A stretch of DNA of 16,654 nucleotides from positions 1 to 16,654 of the forward strand of contig JADYXV010000251.1 in NCBI GenBank assembly GCA_020853995.1, in the 5' to 3' direction. The position numbers were made by a program, and so were the translations under genes. Each line of letters opens with the position of its first letter. The first letter of the stretch is position 1. The notes beneath the pieces were generated by a model. It saw only the letters and a program-made list of their open reading frames with translations, had not been told where the DNA came from and did no database searches. Shown here piece after piece: positions 5,581 to 14,141 of the stretch. The DNA comes from Novosphingobium sp. (GTDB taxonomy: Bacteria; Pseudomonadota; Alphaproteobacteria; Sphingomonadales; Sphingomonadaceae).

Positions 5581-8196
5581 ATGAACGATCTGTCAAACGC
5601 CCCATTCGCCCCGTCTTCTGCAATCCACCGCGCGGATTATCGCCCTCCAGAATGGCTGGTGCCGCAAATCGCATTGGACTTTGCTTTGTCGCTGGATGCG
5701 ACGCGCGTGTTATCGGTTTTGAAGGTGCGCAAAAATCCGGCGGGCAAAGGATCGTCGCTTCTGCATCTCAATGGCGAAGGTATTGCAGCCAAAGCCATTT
5801 CGGTGGACGGCGTGCCCCATGCCGCGTGGAGAATGATTGGCGAAGATCTGGTGATCGAGCTTTCGGGCGACGCCCACGACGTGGCCATTGAAACCGTGAT
5901 CAATCCTGCTGCAAACACCCAGCTTTCAGGGCTTTATGCATCAAACGGTTTGTTGTGCACGCAGTGCGAGGCCGAGGGTTTCCGCCGCATCACCTTTTTC
6001 CCCGACCGGCCCGATGTGCTTTCGGTCTATTCGGTGCGGATGAGCGGGGAAAAGGCCGCGTTTCCGGTGCTTTTGTCCAACGGCAACCCCGTGGCTGCTG
6101 GCGATAATGGCGATGGCACGCATTGGGCGCAATGGAACGATCCGTGGCCCAAGCCTTCGTATCTGTTCGCGCTGGTGGCGGGTGATCTGGTGGCCAACCG
6201 CGATACTTTTACAACGATTTCAGGACGTAAGGTCAACCTTGCGATCTATGTCCGTGCAGGCGACGAGGGCCGGACCGACCATGCCATGCGCTCGCTCATC
6301 GCTTCGATGAAGTGGGACGAGGACATCTATGGCCGCGAATACGATCTGGACGATTTCAACATCGTTGCGGTGAGCGATTTCAACGCGGGCGCGATGGAGA
6401 ACAAGGGCCTTAACGTCTTCAATACGCGCTATATTCTGGCCGATCCCGAAACCGCGACCGATGGCGATTACGATGCGGTGGAAGGCGTGGTGGCGCACGA
6501 ATATTTCCACAACTGGTCGGGCAACCGCGTCACCTGCCGCGACTGGTTCCAGTTGAGCCTGAAAGAGGGCTTTACTGTCCTTAGAGATCAACAGTTTAGC
6601 GCTGATCGCGGGTCTGCGCCGGTAAAGCGGATCGAAGACGTGCGGATTTTGCGCGCGGCGCAGTTTCCGGAAGATTCAGGGCCGCTGGCGCATCCGATCC
6701 GGCCGGATTCCTATCAGGAAATCAGCAACTTCTATACCGCCACGGTCTATAACAAGGGCGCAGAAGTGATCCGCATGATGACCGTGTTGACCGGCATGGA
6801 GCGGTTTCTGAAGGGCACGACGCTCTACTTCGACCGCCACGACGGCGAGGCGGCGACGTGCGAAGATTTTGTCAAAGCCATTGAAGACGGGTCGGAAATT
6901 GACCTGGCGCAGTTCCGCCGCTGGTACGAACAGGCAGGCACCCCGAAAGTGGGGGTCAGCATGGGGTATGAGGGGGGTAAGGTCACCCTCACGCTGTCGC
7001 AGACCATGAATCCCACCCCCGGCCAGCCGGTCAAGCAGCCCATGGTCATCCCTTTGCGCACCGCGCTGTTCGATCGCGCGACCGGGCAACATGGCGGCGA
7101 GCATTTGCTGGTGCTGACGCAGGCGGAGGAGACCTTTACCTTTGAAGGCTTTACCGCGCCGCCGGTGCTTTCGATCAATCGTGGATTTTCGGCTCCGGTT
7201 GAAGTGACCGCGCCGGTCAGCGTGGATGATCTGGTGTTTCTGGCCGCGCATGATGATGATCCGTTTGCGCGCTATGAGGCGATGCAGCAATTGATCGTGC
7301 GGCATCTGGTGGCGGCCGTTGCGGGCAATCTGCCCGATGCGGAACGTGCTGCCGGACGCGCGGCGATTGGCAATGCGATGGGCGCGATTCTTGATGATGC
7401 GGCGCTGGATGATCTGATGCGCGGTGAATTGCTGATCCTGCCGGGCGAGGCTTACTTGGCCGAGCAGCTGGACCGCGCCGATCCGACGCGCATCTTTGCC
7501 GAGCGTGAGGGATTGAAGCGCTGGCTGGGCGAGACGTTGCAGGACAAGTGGCTGGCCCTGCATGACCGGTGCAGCGTGGTGCCCTATAGCCTTGAGGCTG
7601 CGGCGCGGGGTGCGCGCAAGCTGAAGACGCAGGCGCTGGTGTACCTTGCGGCAGCCAATCCGGCAGAGGCAGCGCGGCGGGCCAAGGCGCAATACGATGC
7701 GGCGACGAACATGACCGACCGGCAATCGGCGCTGATGGTGCTGTGCAGCCTTGATTGTGCGCAGCGTGAGGCGGCGCTGGCCGATTTCCATGCGCGGTTC
7801 GATGGCAACATGCTGGTAATCGACAAGTGGTTTTCGCTTCAGGCGGGATCGTTGAACCCCGATGCGACCGAACACGTCAAGGCATTGGCACAACACCGTG
7901 ATTTCACCCTGACCAACCCCAACCGCGTGCGCGCGCTGTGGATGGCCTATGCGGTGAATGCGCAGGCGTTCCACAAGGAAGGGGGCGAAGGCTATCGTCT
8001 GATTGCCGACATGATCCTTGCGCTTGATCCGATCAACGGCAACGTTGCAGCGCGGTTCGTGCCGCCGCTGGGCCGCTGGAAAAAGGTGGACGAGGGCCGC
8101 GCCGCTTTGATGCGCGCCGAGCTTGAGCGGATTGCGGCTGCGCCCAACTTGTCACGCGATGTGCGTGAACAGGTGACGAAGAGCCTGGAAGGGTGA
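5581..8196 (+). CDS. pepN: Aminopeptidase N (M1 zinc metallopeptidase)
   Basis: This encodes 871 residues, nearly the same length as E. coli PepN (870). The exopeptidase motif GAMEN is at 270-274. The zinc site is HEYFH (306-310), followed after 18 residues by E329 in LKEGF, the complete gluzincin HExxH-x18-E signature. FYTATVYNKGAEVIRMM (about 383-399) supplies the conserved transition-state Tyr. The N-terminal beta domain (about 1-190) and the alpha-helical C-terminal domain (about 545-871) are full length. It removes N-terminal amino acids from peptides in the cytoplasm during protein turnover. The ribosome site before ATG 5581 is weak. The last bases overlap the next start as GTGA, so pgeF is probably translationally coupled to it. 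Confidence 0.95.
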   Translation: MNDLSNAPFAPSSAIHRADYRPPEWLVPQIALDFALSLDATRVLSVLKVRKNPAGKGSSLLHLNGEGIAAKAISVDGVPHAAWRMIGEDLVIELSGDAHDVAIETVINPAANTQLSGLYASNGLLCTQCEAEGFRRITFFPDRPDVLSVYSVRMSGEKAAFPVLLSNGNPVAAGDNGDGTHWAQWNDPWPKPSYLFALVAGDLVANRDTFTTISGRKVNLAIYVRAGDEGRTDHAMRSLIASMKWDEDIYGREYDLDDFNIVAVSDFNAGAMENKGLNVFNTRYILADPETATDGDYDAVEGVVAHEYFHNWSGNRVTCRDWFQLSLKEGFTVLRDQQFSADRGSAPVKRIEDVRILRAAQFPEDSGPLAHPIRPDSYQEISNFYTATVYNKGAEVIRMMTVLTGMERFLKGTTLYFDRHDGEAATCEDFVKAIEDGSEIDLAQFRRWYEQAGTPKVGVSMGYEGGKVTLTLSQTMNPTPGQPVKQPMVIPLRTALFDRATGQHGGEHLLVLTQAEETFTFEGFTAPPVLSINRGFSAPVEVTAPVSVDDLVFLAAHDDDPFARYEAMQQLIVRHLVAAVAGNLPDAERAAGRAAIGNAMGAILDDAALDDLMRGELLILPGEAYLAEQLDRADPTRIFAEREGLKRWLGETLQDKWLALHDRCSVVPYSLEAAARGARKLKTQALVYLAAANPAEAARRAKAQYDAATNMTDRQSALMVLCSLDCAQREAALADFHARFDGNMLVIDKWFSLQAGSLNPDATEHVKALAQHRDFTLTNPNRVRALWMAYAVNAQAFHKEGGEGYRLIADMILALDPINGNVAARFVPPLGRWKKVDEGRAALMRAELERIAAAPNLSRDVREQVTKSLEG

Positions 8197-8957
8197 GCGT
8201 CGAGGCGCTGACCCATCCGTTGCTGGCAGGCGCAGCGCACGGCTTTCTGGGCCGTCGTGGCGGGGTAAGCACGGGTGAACTGGCGGGGCTGAACGTCAGC
8301 TATAGCGAGGATGACCCGGCGCTGACGGCGCAAAACCGTGCCTTGGCGGTGGATGCGGTGCTGGCCGGTGGCACGTTGCAGACGTGCTACCAGATCCATT
8401 CAGCCGATGTGGTGACGGTGACGGAAGCCTGGGCCGATGCGGACCGTCCGAAGGCTGATGGACTGGTGACTGATCGTCCGGGCATTGTGCTGGGCGTATT
8501 GACCGCCGATTGCGCGCCGGTGCTTTTCGTTGATGCGGCGGCGGGCATTGTCGGTGCGGCCCATGCGGGCTGGAAAGGCGCGTTTACAGGCGTGTGCGAG
8601 GCGACGCTGGAGGCGATGGAGGCGCTGGGGGCGACCCGCGACAACATTGCCGCCGTGGTGGGGCCGTGCATTTCGCAGAAAAGCTATGAGGTGGATGCGG
8701 GGTTCGAGGCGCGGTTTCTGGAGCAGGCCGCTGAGAACGAGCGCTTTTTCCGGGCAGGGCGCGAAGGCCACGCGTGGTTTGATCTGGAAGGCTATGTCGC
8801 ATCGCGGCTGCGGGATGCGGGGGTAAGCAAAGTGGGAATGCTGGGCGAGGATACTTATGCGCAAGAAGCGCGGTTCTATTCGTTCCGCCGCGCCACGCAC
8901 CGCCATGAGACAGGCTACGGGCGGCAGATTTCGCTGATCGGGCTTGGCGCGGTTTGA
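8193..8957 (+). CDS. pgeF: PgeF/YfiH laccase-domain protein (peptidoglycan editing factor)
   Basis: This 254-residue protein covers the whole laccase-domain (DUF152/Cu-oxidase_4) family. The metal ligands are in place: H69 in QIHSADVV, C107 in TADCAPV and H124 in AAHAGWKG. The core also has GGVSTG (23-28), VGPCI and the closing FYSFRRATHRHETGYGRQ. E. coli PgeF prevents mis-incorporation into the peptidoglycan precursor stem peptide, while other members act on purine nucleosides; which role applies here cannot be told from sequence. It starts with GTG inside the pepN stop (GTGA) and ends with a TTGA junction to the next gene, so pepN, pgeF and the GST gene form one tightly coupled run. Confidence 0.92.
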   Translation: MSVEALTHPLLAGAAHGFLGRRGGVSTGELAGLNVSYSEDDPALTAQNRALAVDAVLAGGTLQTCYQIHSADVVTVTEAWADADRPKADGLVTDRPGIVLGVLTADCAPVLFVDAAAGIVGAAHAGWKGAFTGVCEATLEAMEALGATRDNIAAVVGPCISQKSYEVDAGFEARFLEQAAENERFFRAGREGHAWFDLEGYVASRLRDAGVSKVGMLGEDTYAQEARFYSFRRATHRHETGYGRQISLIGLGAV

Positions 8958-9583
8958 CCGCCCTGCCCGTCCTCTACAGCTTCCGCCGCTGCCCTTATGC
9001 CATGCGGGCGCGGCTGGCGCTGGCGGCAAGCGGAACGGTGTGCGAATTGCGTGAGGTGAAGCTGGCGGCCAAGCCCGCCGCCATGCTTGAGGCATCGCCC
9101 AAGGGGACCGTGCCGGTGCTGGTGCTGGCAGACGGAACGGTGATCGAGCAAAGCCTTGAGGTGATGCACTGGGCGCTGGCGCAAAACGATCCCGAAGGCT
9201 GGCTGGAGCGCGATGATCCGGCGCTGGTGGCGCGCAATGACGGCGCATTCAAGCATGACCTTGACCGCTACAAATATCCCGAACGTCATGGCAGTGATGC
9301 GCTGGTGCATCGGGAGAGCGGATTGGCATTCCTGCATGATCTGGAGGCACGGCTGGCAGCGCAAGGCCAGCTTTGCGGAGCGGAACGCGGATTGGCGGAC
9401 ATGGCGATCATGCCGTTCGTGCGCCAGTTTGCCAGCGTGGACGCCGATTGGTTTGCGAGGCTGGAACTGCCCAATGTGCAACGCTGGCTGGCGGGGCACG
9501 TGGAATCGGCGCTGTTTGGCGCGGTGATGGGCAAGTTTGCGCCTTGGCAGGACGGGGATGCGCGGCTTTTGTTTCCGGCGTGA
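8954..9583 (+). CDS. Glutathione S-transferase family protein
   Basis: This 209-residue protein has a thioredoxin-like N-terminal domain and an all-alpha C-terminal domain. LYSFRRCPYAMRARLAL (7-23) carries a cysteine at position 13 in the active-site place, in a CPYA context typical of Cys-type (omega/beta-like) GSTs that do thiol transfer rather than classic conjugation. GTVPVLVLADGTVIEQSLEV (91 in the PVL region to about 61) has the cis-Pro and Glu-Ser glutathione-contact pattern in the order cis-Pro first, then E-Q-S. The start is TTG at 8954, overlapping the TGA of pgeF by four bases (TTGA), and no later in-frame start keeps the first strand. The substrate is unknown. Confidence 0.85.
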   Translation: MTALPVLYSFRRCPYAMRARLALAASGTVCELREVKLAAKPAAMLEASPKGTVPVLVLADGTVIEQSLEVMHWALAQNDPEGWLERDDPALVARNDGAFKHDLDRYKYPERHGSDALVHRESGLAFLHDLEARLAAQGQLCGAERGLADMAIMPFVRQFASVDADWFARLELPNVQRWLAGHVESALFGAVMGKFAPWQDGDARLLFPA

Positions 9584-9661
9584 CGGAAAGCGGGCGAAAT
9601 GGTCCGAAACCGGAGTGGTTGGGCTGTCATGCTTCCCTTCCCTTGGCTTAAAGCTGGGACA

Positions 9662-10435
9662 ATGGAGATTTCATTCGATTGTACGCAGTGCGGACGGTGT
9701 TGCCACAATTTGCGGCTGACGCTGTCTGTGGCCGAAGCGCGGGTCTGGGCAGCGCGCGGGCATCAGGTGGATTTGCTGGCCGAGGGGTGGCCCTGGCCCG
9801 ACGCCGAAATCCATCCTGACGATGCTGTGGCGCAGTGGCGATTGGCGACAAGCTTTCCGGTTACCGTTGGCGATGTGCCATTCCGCGTGAACCTGCGGCT
9901 GGTGGCGCGGCATGATGGTGCCTGTCCGCACCTGTTGCCCGATATGCGCTGCGGCAATTATGAGGCGCGACCAAGAATTTGCCGGATCTATCCGCTGGAA
10001 AGTCGCCCGTTTGAAGCGATGGAGCCAGCGCGGCGGTTGTGCCCGCCCGAGGCGTGGGACGCAGGCTTGCCGGTGCTGGAGCGCGATGGCGTGCCCGCCG
10101 ATGCCGGGGCTGCGGCAATTGTCGAGGCGCACCGCGCGGCGGTGATTGCCGATGTGGCGATGAAGGAGCGGCTGGTCCGCGCGATCGGCTGGGCCGAAAT
10201 GGCGATGGCAGGTGAAGGGTTGGCGGTGCGGGAAATTGCGCCCGACGCTCTGGTTGCGGCGCTGGATGCGGTGGAGCGGGGTTGTGTGGTCGAGGCTTTG
10301 CCGTGGAGCATCGTGACCAACCGCGAGACGACGCGCGCAATGTTGGCCGAACTGGAATGTCCGGCGCGGCTGGTTGTGGCGGGGGATGGGTTTCTGGCGG
10401 CGTTTGGGGATCATCCTTCGACAGGCTCAGGATGA
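9662..10435 (+). CDS. YkgJ family cysteine-cluster protein
   Basis: From ATG 9662 this encodes 257 residues. The family signature is clear: FDCTQCGRCCHNLRL with C7, C10, C13 and C14 near the N-terminus, then C88 in GACPHLL, C97 and C107 in RCGNYEARPRICRIYPLE, and C127. In the YkgJ/UPF0153 family these cysteines are thought to bind a zinc or iron-sulfur centre; the molecular function is not known. The open frame extends upstream to 9599, but the conserved motif starts right at this Met. It lies 78 bases after the GST gene, probably in the same transcript. The last residues (DHPSTGSG) and the stop codon are encoded by a palindromic dispersed repeat, so the native tail was probably different. 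Confidence 0.88.
   Translation: MEISFDCTQCGRCCHNLRLTLSVAEARVWAARGHQVDLLAEGWPWPDAEIHPDDAVAQWRLATSFPVTVGDVPFRVNLRLVARHDGACPHLLPDMRCGNYEARPRICRIYPLESRPFEAMEPARRLCPPEAWDAGLPVLERDGVPADAGAAAIVEAHRAAVIADVAMKERLVRAIGWAEMAMAGEGLAVREIAPDALVAALDAVERGCVVEALPWSIVTNRETTRAMLAELECPARLVVAGDGFLAAFGDHPSTGSG
10411..10435 (+). repeat. Palindromic dispersed repeat containing the YkgJ stop codon
   Basis: TCATCCT (10411-10417) and AGGATGA (10429-10435) are perfect inverted arms around an 11-base loop. The core CCTTCGACAGGCTCAGG is a sequence I remember as abundant between genes in sphingomonads and related bacteria; no count was run. Here it supplies the last codons and the TGA of the ykgJ gene. Confidence 0.6.
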
Positions 10436-10482
10436 GAGGAACTGAATGAACGGGCCAACCTGAATAACAGGCCCTCCCCCGG

Positions 10483-10504
10483 CCCCTCCCACAAGCGGGA
10501 GGGG
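10483..10504. terminator. GC-rich hairpin between convergent genes, possible bidirectional terminator
   Basis: CCCCTCCC (10483-10490) pairs with GGGAGGGG (10497-10504) around ACAAGC; one G-to-A change in the loop (GCAAGC expected) would extend the stem to 10 bp. It lies between the stops of two converging genes and matches a common GC-rich repeat of alphaproteobacterial spacers. Neither side has a clear T run, so termination is plausible but unproven. A weaker stem (GCAG/CTGC enclosing GGCC-TTT-GGCC, 10515-10538) lies just beyond the epimerase stop. Confidence 0.45.
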
Positions 10505-10542
10505 GGATTTTGGGGCAGTTTGGCCTTTGGCCTGCTGCGCTT

Positions 10543-11541
10543 TTACAGCCCGTGGAACTCTTTGTACCAGCGGATGAAGTTGGGGACGCCGACTTCGATG
10601 CTGGTGGTGGGTTGATAGCCCAGATCGCCTGAAATGGCGTCGATATCAGCGAAGGATTGGCGCACGTCGCCCGGTTGCATGGGCAGAAGGTTCATTTCGG
10701 CCTTGCGGCCAAGTTCGGCTTCCAGAATGCCGATGACTTTCATCAACGGTTCGGATTTGTGATTGCCGATGTTGTAAAGCCGGTGCGGGTTGAGGCTGCC
10801 ACCGGCCTTTACCGCGCCATCATCTGGCGGGGGATTATCGAGGCACGCGATAACGCCTGCGATGATGTCATCGATGTAGGTGAAATCGCGGTACATATCG
10901 CCGTGATTGAACACCTGGATCGGTTCGCCCGCAAGAATGGCCTTGGTGAACAGCCACATCATCATGTCAGGACGGCCCCACGGGCCATAGACGGTGAAGA
11001 AGCGCAGGCCGGTTTGCGGCAGGCGATAGAGATGGGCGTAAGTTTCGCTCATCAATTCGTCCGCCTTTTTGGTGGCAGCATAGAGCGACATCGGGTGATC
11101 GACGCGATCTTCGACAGAGAACGGCAGTTTGGTGTTGCCGCCATAGACCGATGACGACGAGGCATAGACCATGTGTTCCGCCCCGCGATGGCGCGCAACT
11201 TCGAGCAGGTTGAGGTGCCCGACAAGGTTGGACTGCACATAGGCGTGGGGGTTTTCGATGGAATAGCGCACGCCCGCCTGCGCGCCCAGATGGACGATAC
11301 GTTCAAACTGTTTGCCTTCAAGCGCGGCGGTGAGGTCTGCGTAATCGGCAAAATCGGTGTGCAGGAATGTGAACTGGCCCTTGCCCTGTTCAACCAGACG
11401 GGCAAGCCGCGCTTCTTTTAGCGCAGGGTCATAATAGGCGTTCATCACATCGACGCCGATAACTTCATCGCCACGGGCGAGCAGGCGGGTAATCAGGGAG
11501 TAACCGATGAAGCCGGCGGCTCCGGTGACTAGGACGCGCAT
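10543..11541 (-). CDS. UDP-glucuronate 4-epimerase-like NAD-dependent sugar epimerase
   Basis: This is a 332-residue extended SDR. It shows the NAD loop GAAGFIG (7-13), ASSSSVYG (127-134), the catalytic pair Y154 and K158 in LYAATKKA, and RDFTYIDDI late in the chain. The start MRVLVTGAAGFIG and the stretch YYDPALKEARLARL (36-49) are typical of UDP-glucuronate 4-epimerases (LpsL/Gla type), which make UDP-galacturonate. Because the upstream gene in the operon is an N-acetylhexosamine dehydrogenase, the true substrate might instead be UDP-GlcNAcA, giving UDP-GalNAcA; sequence alone does not decide. GGA five to seven bases before ATG 11541 serves as ribosome site. It follows the dehydrogenase by 45 bases. 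Confidence 0.88.
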   Translation of the reverse strand: MRVLVTGAAGFIGYSLITRLLARGDEVIGVDVMNAYYDPALKEARLARLVEQGKGQFTFLHTDFADYADLTAALEGKQFERIVHLGAQAGVRYSIENPHAYVQSNLVGHLNLLEVARHRGAEHMVYASSSSVYGGNTKLPFSVEDRVDHPMSLYAATKKADELMSETYAHLYRLPQTGLRFFTVYGPWGRPDMMMWLFTKAILAGEPIQVFNHGDMYRDFTYIDDIIAGVIACLDNPPPDDGAVKAGGSLNPHRLYNIGNHKSEPLMKVIGILEAELGRKAEMNLLPMQPGDVRQSFADIDAISGDLGYQPTTSIEVGVPNFIRWYKEFHGL

Positions 11542-11586
11542 AGTGATTCCAATATGTTGTGCCGGGAGGGCTTTAAGCGGGTTACG

Positions 11587-12912
11587 TTAAAGTTTCCAGT
11601 CAGCCTGATGCCCGAGTACGCCTTTCAGATCCGCCAGCGTGCCGCCATCTGCAACCAGCGCGGCAATCCGGTCTGCGCCGGCAGCCAGGTAATATTGATG
11701 CGGCACGGCCAGGAAAACGAGATCATAGGTCTGTTCGAATGCATCGTCCGACAGGGTTAACCCGTATTCGTGGTGCGCTTCGGCAGCATCGGCGTGGGGA
11801 TCGTGGACAGTGACCGTGTGGCCCAGCGTTTGCAGTCCCGCAATCACATCGGCGACTTTGGAATTGCGCAGATCGGGCACGTTTTCCTTGAACGTCAGGC
11901 CAAGGACAAGGACCGAGCCGGGTTTGTGGCCGCGTTTGGCGTGGAGCTGGCCTGCCACCCATTGCGCCATGCCATCGTTGACGCCGCGCCCGGCAAGAAT
12001 GACTTGGGGATCATGGCCCAGCGCTTCGGCACGGGCCGACAGGTAATAGGGATCAACCCCGATGCAGTGCCCGCCGACAAGGCCGGGGGTGAACGGCAGG
12101 AAGTTCCATTTGGTGTTGGATGCGGCCAGCACATCCCACACAGAAAGGTCCATCTTCGAGAAAATCTGCGTGATTTCGTTCATGAAGGCGATGTTGATAT
12201 CGCGCTGGGCGTTTTCGATGACTTTGGCAGCTTCGGCAGCCTTGATCGAACTGGCACGGAACACGCCGCCGGTGGTGATGGCGCCGTAAAGATCGGCAAC
12301 GCGATCAAGCACTTCGGGCGTCTGGCCGGAAACGACTTTGGTGATGCGATCGATCGTGTGTTCGCGGTCGCCGGGATTGATGCGTTCGGGGCTGTAGCCA
12401 AGGAAGAAATCTTCGCCGCATTTGAGGCCTGAAACTTGTTCGAGAATGGGGCCGCAGATATCTTCGGTGACGCCGGGATAGACCGTGCTTTCAAACACGA
12501 CCACGGGTTTGCGTCCTTCGGCCACGGCATCGGGCAACATCGAACCCACCGTGCGCGATGCCGATTCGACGATGCGCAGATCGGGGTTGTTATCGGCATC
12601 GATAGGGGTGGGCACGGTGACGATATAGAAATCGCTGGGCGGGCAGACGGCGGCATCGCAGGTCAGGCCAAGGCTGGATTTGGCGAGCCGGTCTGCGTCG
12701 ATTTCACGCGTGCGGTCATGCCCTTCGGACAGTTCGCCAATACGCTTGGTATCGACGTCAAAGCCGGTGACGTAGAACTTTTTGGCCAGCGCCACCGCCA
12801 ATGGCAGGCCGACATAGCCAAGGCCGAGCACGGTGACGCGCGTGGTCGATGAAACCAGCGGATCAAGGCTCTTGGGCGTAGCGGCGGCAATCGAGGAAAA
12901 CTGGACGGTCAC
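11587..12912 (-). CDS. UDP-N-acetylhexosamine 6-dehydrogenase (TviB/WbpA type)
   Basis: This is a 441-residue member of the UDP-glucose/UDP-ManNAc dehydrogenase superfamily. The NAD loop is VLGLGYVGLPLAVALAKKF (28-46), the central substrate helix has AAEAAKVIENAQRDINIAF with K230, and the catalytic thiolate is C283 in GLVGGHCIGVDPYYL. The C-terminal UDP-binding domain has GLTFKENVPDLRNSK. These details match the Vi-antigen TviB/VipA and WbpA group, which oxidises C6 of UDP-GlcNAc (or UDP-GalNAc) in two NAD-dependent steps. The start is GTG at 12912, with an AAAGG about 11 bases before it. The first 25 residues are an unconserved extension, so translation could begin later. It is the first gene of a minus-strand operon with the epimerase. 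Confidence 0.9.
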   Translation of the reverse strand: MTVQFSSIAAATPKSLDPLVSSTTRVTVLGLGYVGLPLAVALAKKFYVTGFDVDTKRIGELSEGHDRTREIDADRLAKSSLGLTCDAAVCPPSDFYIVTVPTPIDADNNPDLRIVESASRTVGSMLPDAVAEGRKPVVVFESTVYPGVTEDICGPILEQVSGLKCGEDFFLGYSPERINPGDREHTIDRITKVVSGQTPEVLDRVADLYGAITTGGVFRASSIKAAEAAKVIENAQRDINIAFMNEITQIFSKMDLSVWDVLAASNTKWNFLPFTPGLVGGHCIGVDPYYLSARAEALGHDPQVILAGRGVNDGMAQWVAGQLHAKRGHKPGSVLVLGLTFKENVPDLRNSKVADVIAGLQTLGHTVTVHDPHADAAEAHHEYGLTLSDDAFEQTYDLVFLAVPHQYYLAAGADRIAALVADGGTLADLKGVLGHQADWKL

Positions 12913-12933
12913 GTGAAGGGCGGCCTTTCATGG

Positions 12934-12954
12934 GTGACGCACATCACGCGTCAC
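12934..12954. promoter_or_regulatory. Interrupted palindrome in the divergent sugar-operon promoter region
   Basis: GTGACGC (12934-12940), spacer ACATCAC, GCGTCAC (12948-12954): perfect 7-bp arms with a 7-base spacer, centre to centre 14 bases. It lies in the 107-base spacer between the dehydrogenase start (12912) and wecB (13020). A dimeric repressor or activator site acting on both operons is one reading; a hairpin in the dehydrogenase mRNA leader is another. No regulator gene is next to it. Confidence 0.4.
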
Positions 12955-13019
12955 AAGCCACGTGCTTAAAGTGAGGCTCTTATTTCACGGTTAACGCTTT
13001 GCCGATTATTGGTGCGGGC

Positions 13020-14141
13020 ATGGAAAAGACGATTCTTGTAGTGTTCGGCACGCGCCCGGAAGCGATCAAAATGTTTCCGGTGGTCCACGCCCTTCAGGCA
13101 GACCCCCGGTGCAAAGTGGTGACCTGCGTTTCGGCGCAGCATCGCGGCATTCTGGATCAGGTGCTGGAAATTGCGGGCATCGTGCCCGATCATGACCTTG
13201 ATCTGATGCGCCCCGACCAGACGCTGGACGGATTGACTGCCGCGCTGCTGACGGGCCTTGGCAAAGTGATGGACACCGTGCAGCCCGATTGGGTTGTGGT
13301 TCAGGGCGATACGGCCACGGCTATGGCGGGCGCGCTGGCGGCCTATTACCGCAAGCTGCCGGTGGCCCATGTCGAAGCCGGATTGCGCAGCCACAATATC
13401 TATCACCCCTGGCCTGAAGAGGTGAACCGCAAGATCATCGGCACGATTGCCAGGCTGCACTTTGCGCCGACCGATGTTTCGGCAAGCGCGCTGCTGGCCG
13501 AGAATGTCGATCCGGCAGGCGTGCATATTACCGGCAATACGGTGATCGATGCGCTGCAATGGGTGACTGCGAAAATCGAGCGCGAGCCGCAACTGGCGCA
13601 AGGTTTGGCGGAAATCGAAGCGCGCTTTGCGGGCAAGCGGATCATCGGGGTGACCAGCCACCGCCGCGAAAACTTTGGCGGGGGGCTTGAGAATATTGCC
13701 GAGGCGATCCGCCAGATTGCCGCGCGCGATGATGTGGCGCTGATCTTTCCGGTCCATCCCAATCCCAACGTGCGCAAGGTGATGGACGCGGCGCTTGCCG
13801 GATTGCCCAACGTGGCGATGATCGAGCCGCTGGATTATCCGCACTTTGCGCGGTTGCTGGCGATTGCCGACATCATGCTGACCGATTCGGGCGGGGTGCA
13901 GGAAGAAGCGCCTGCGCTGGGCAAGCCGGTGCTGGTGATGCGCGAGACGACCGAGCGGCCCGAAGGGGTTACTGCGGGGACGGCAAAGCTGGTGGGTACA
14001 GATGTTCACACCATCGTTTCCGAAATCTTCACCCTACTCGACGATAAGGCTGCTTATTCAGCTATGGCACGCGCGCATAACCCGTTCGGGGATGGCCAGA
14101 CAGCGCGCCGGATTGTGGAGTTGCTGGCGAATGATGGGTGA
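13020..14141 (+). CDS. wecB: UDP-N-acetylglucosamine 2-epimerase, non-hydrolysing
   Basis: From ATG 13020 this encodes 373 residues, near the E. coli WecB length. It interconverts UDP-GlcNAc and UDP-ManNAc in the cytoplasm. FGTRPEAIKMFPVVHAL (9-25) opens the GT-B fold. The catalytic set aligned to E. coli D95, E117, E131 and H213 is present as D97 (VQGDTATA), E119 (HVEAGLRS), E133 (WPEEVNRK) and H214 (TSHRRENFGG). DSGGVQEEAPALGKPVL and ETTERPEG bind the nucleotide. The frame is open from TTG 12999, but the conserved part begins at this ATG. Its stop overlaps the wecC start by a few bases, so the two are coupled. Confidence 0.93.
   Translation: MEKTILVVFGTRPEAIKMFPVVHALQADPRCKVVTCVSAQHRGILDQVLEIAGIVPDHDLDLMRPDQTLDGLTAALLTGLGKVMDTVQPDWVVVQGDTATAMAGALAAYYRKLPVAHVEAGLRSHNIYHPWPEEVNRKIIGTIARLHFAPTDVSASALLAENVDPAGVHITGNTVIDALQWVTAKIEREPQLAQGLAEIEARFAGKRIIGVTSHRRENFGGGLENIAEAIRQIAARDDVALIFPVHPNPNVRKVMDAALAGLPNVAMIEPLDYPHFARLLAIADIMLTDSGGVQEEAPALGKPVLVMRETTERPEGVTAGTAKLVGTDVHTIVSEIFTLLDDKAAYSAMARAHNPFGDGQTARRIVELLANDG

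Noticed and set aside
6676..7974. Long minus-strand open frame of 432 codons within pepN
   Set aside because: It is an antisense frame in GC-rich coding DNA; it is rich in Arg, His and Gln without any motif, while pepN is complete on the plus strand.
12966..14009. Minus-strand open frame of 347 codons across wecB
   Set aside because: It is the shadow of wecB and has no family features.
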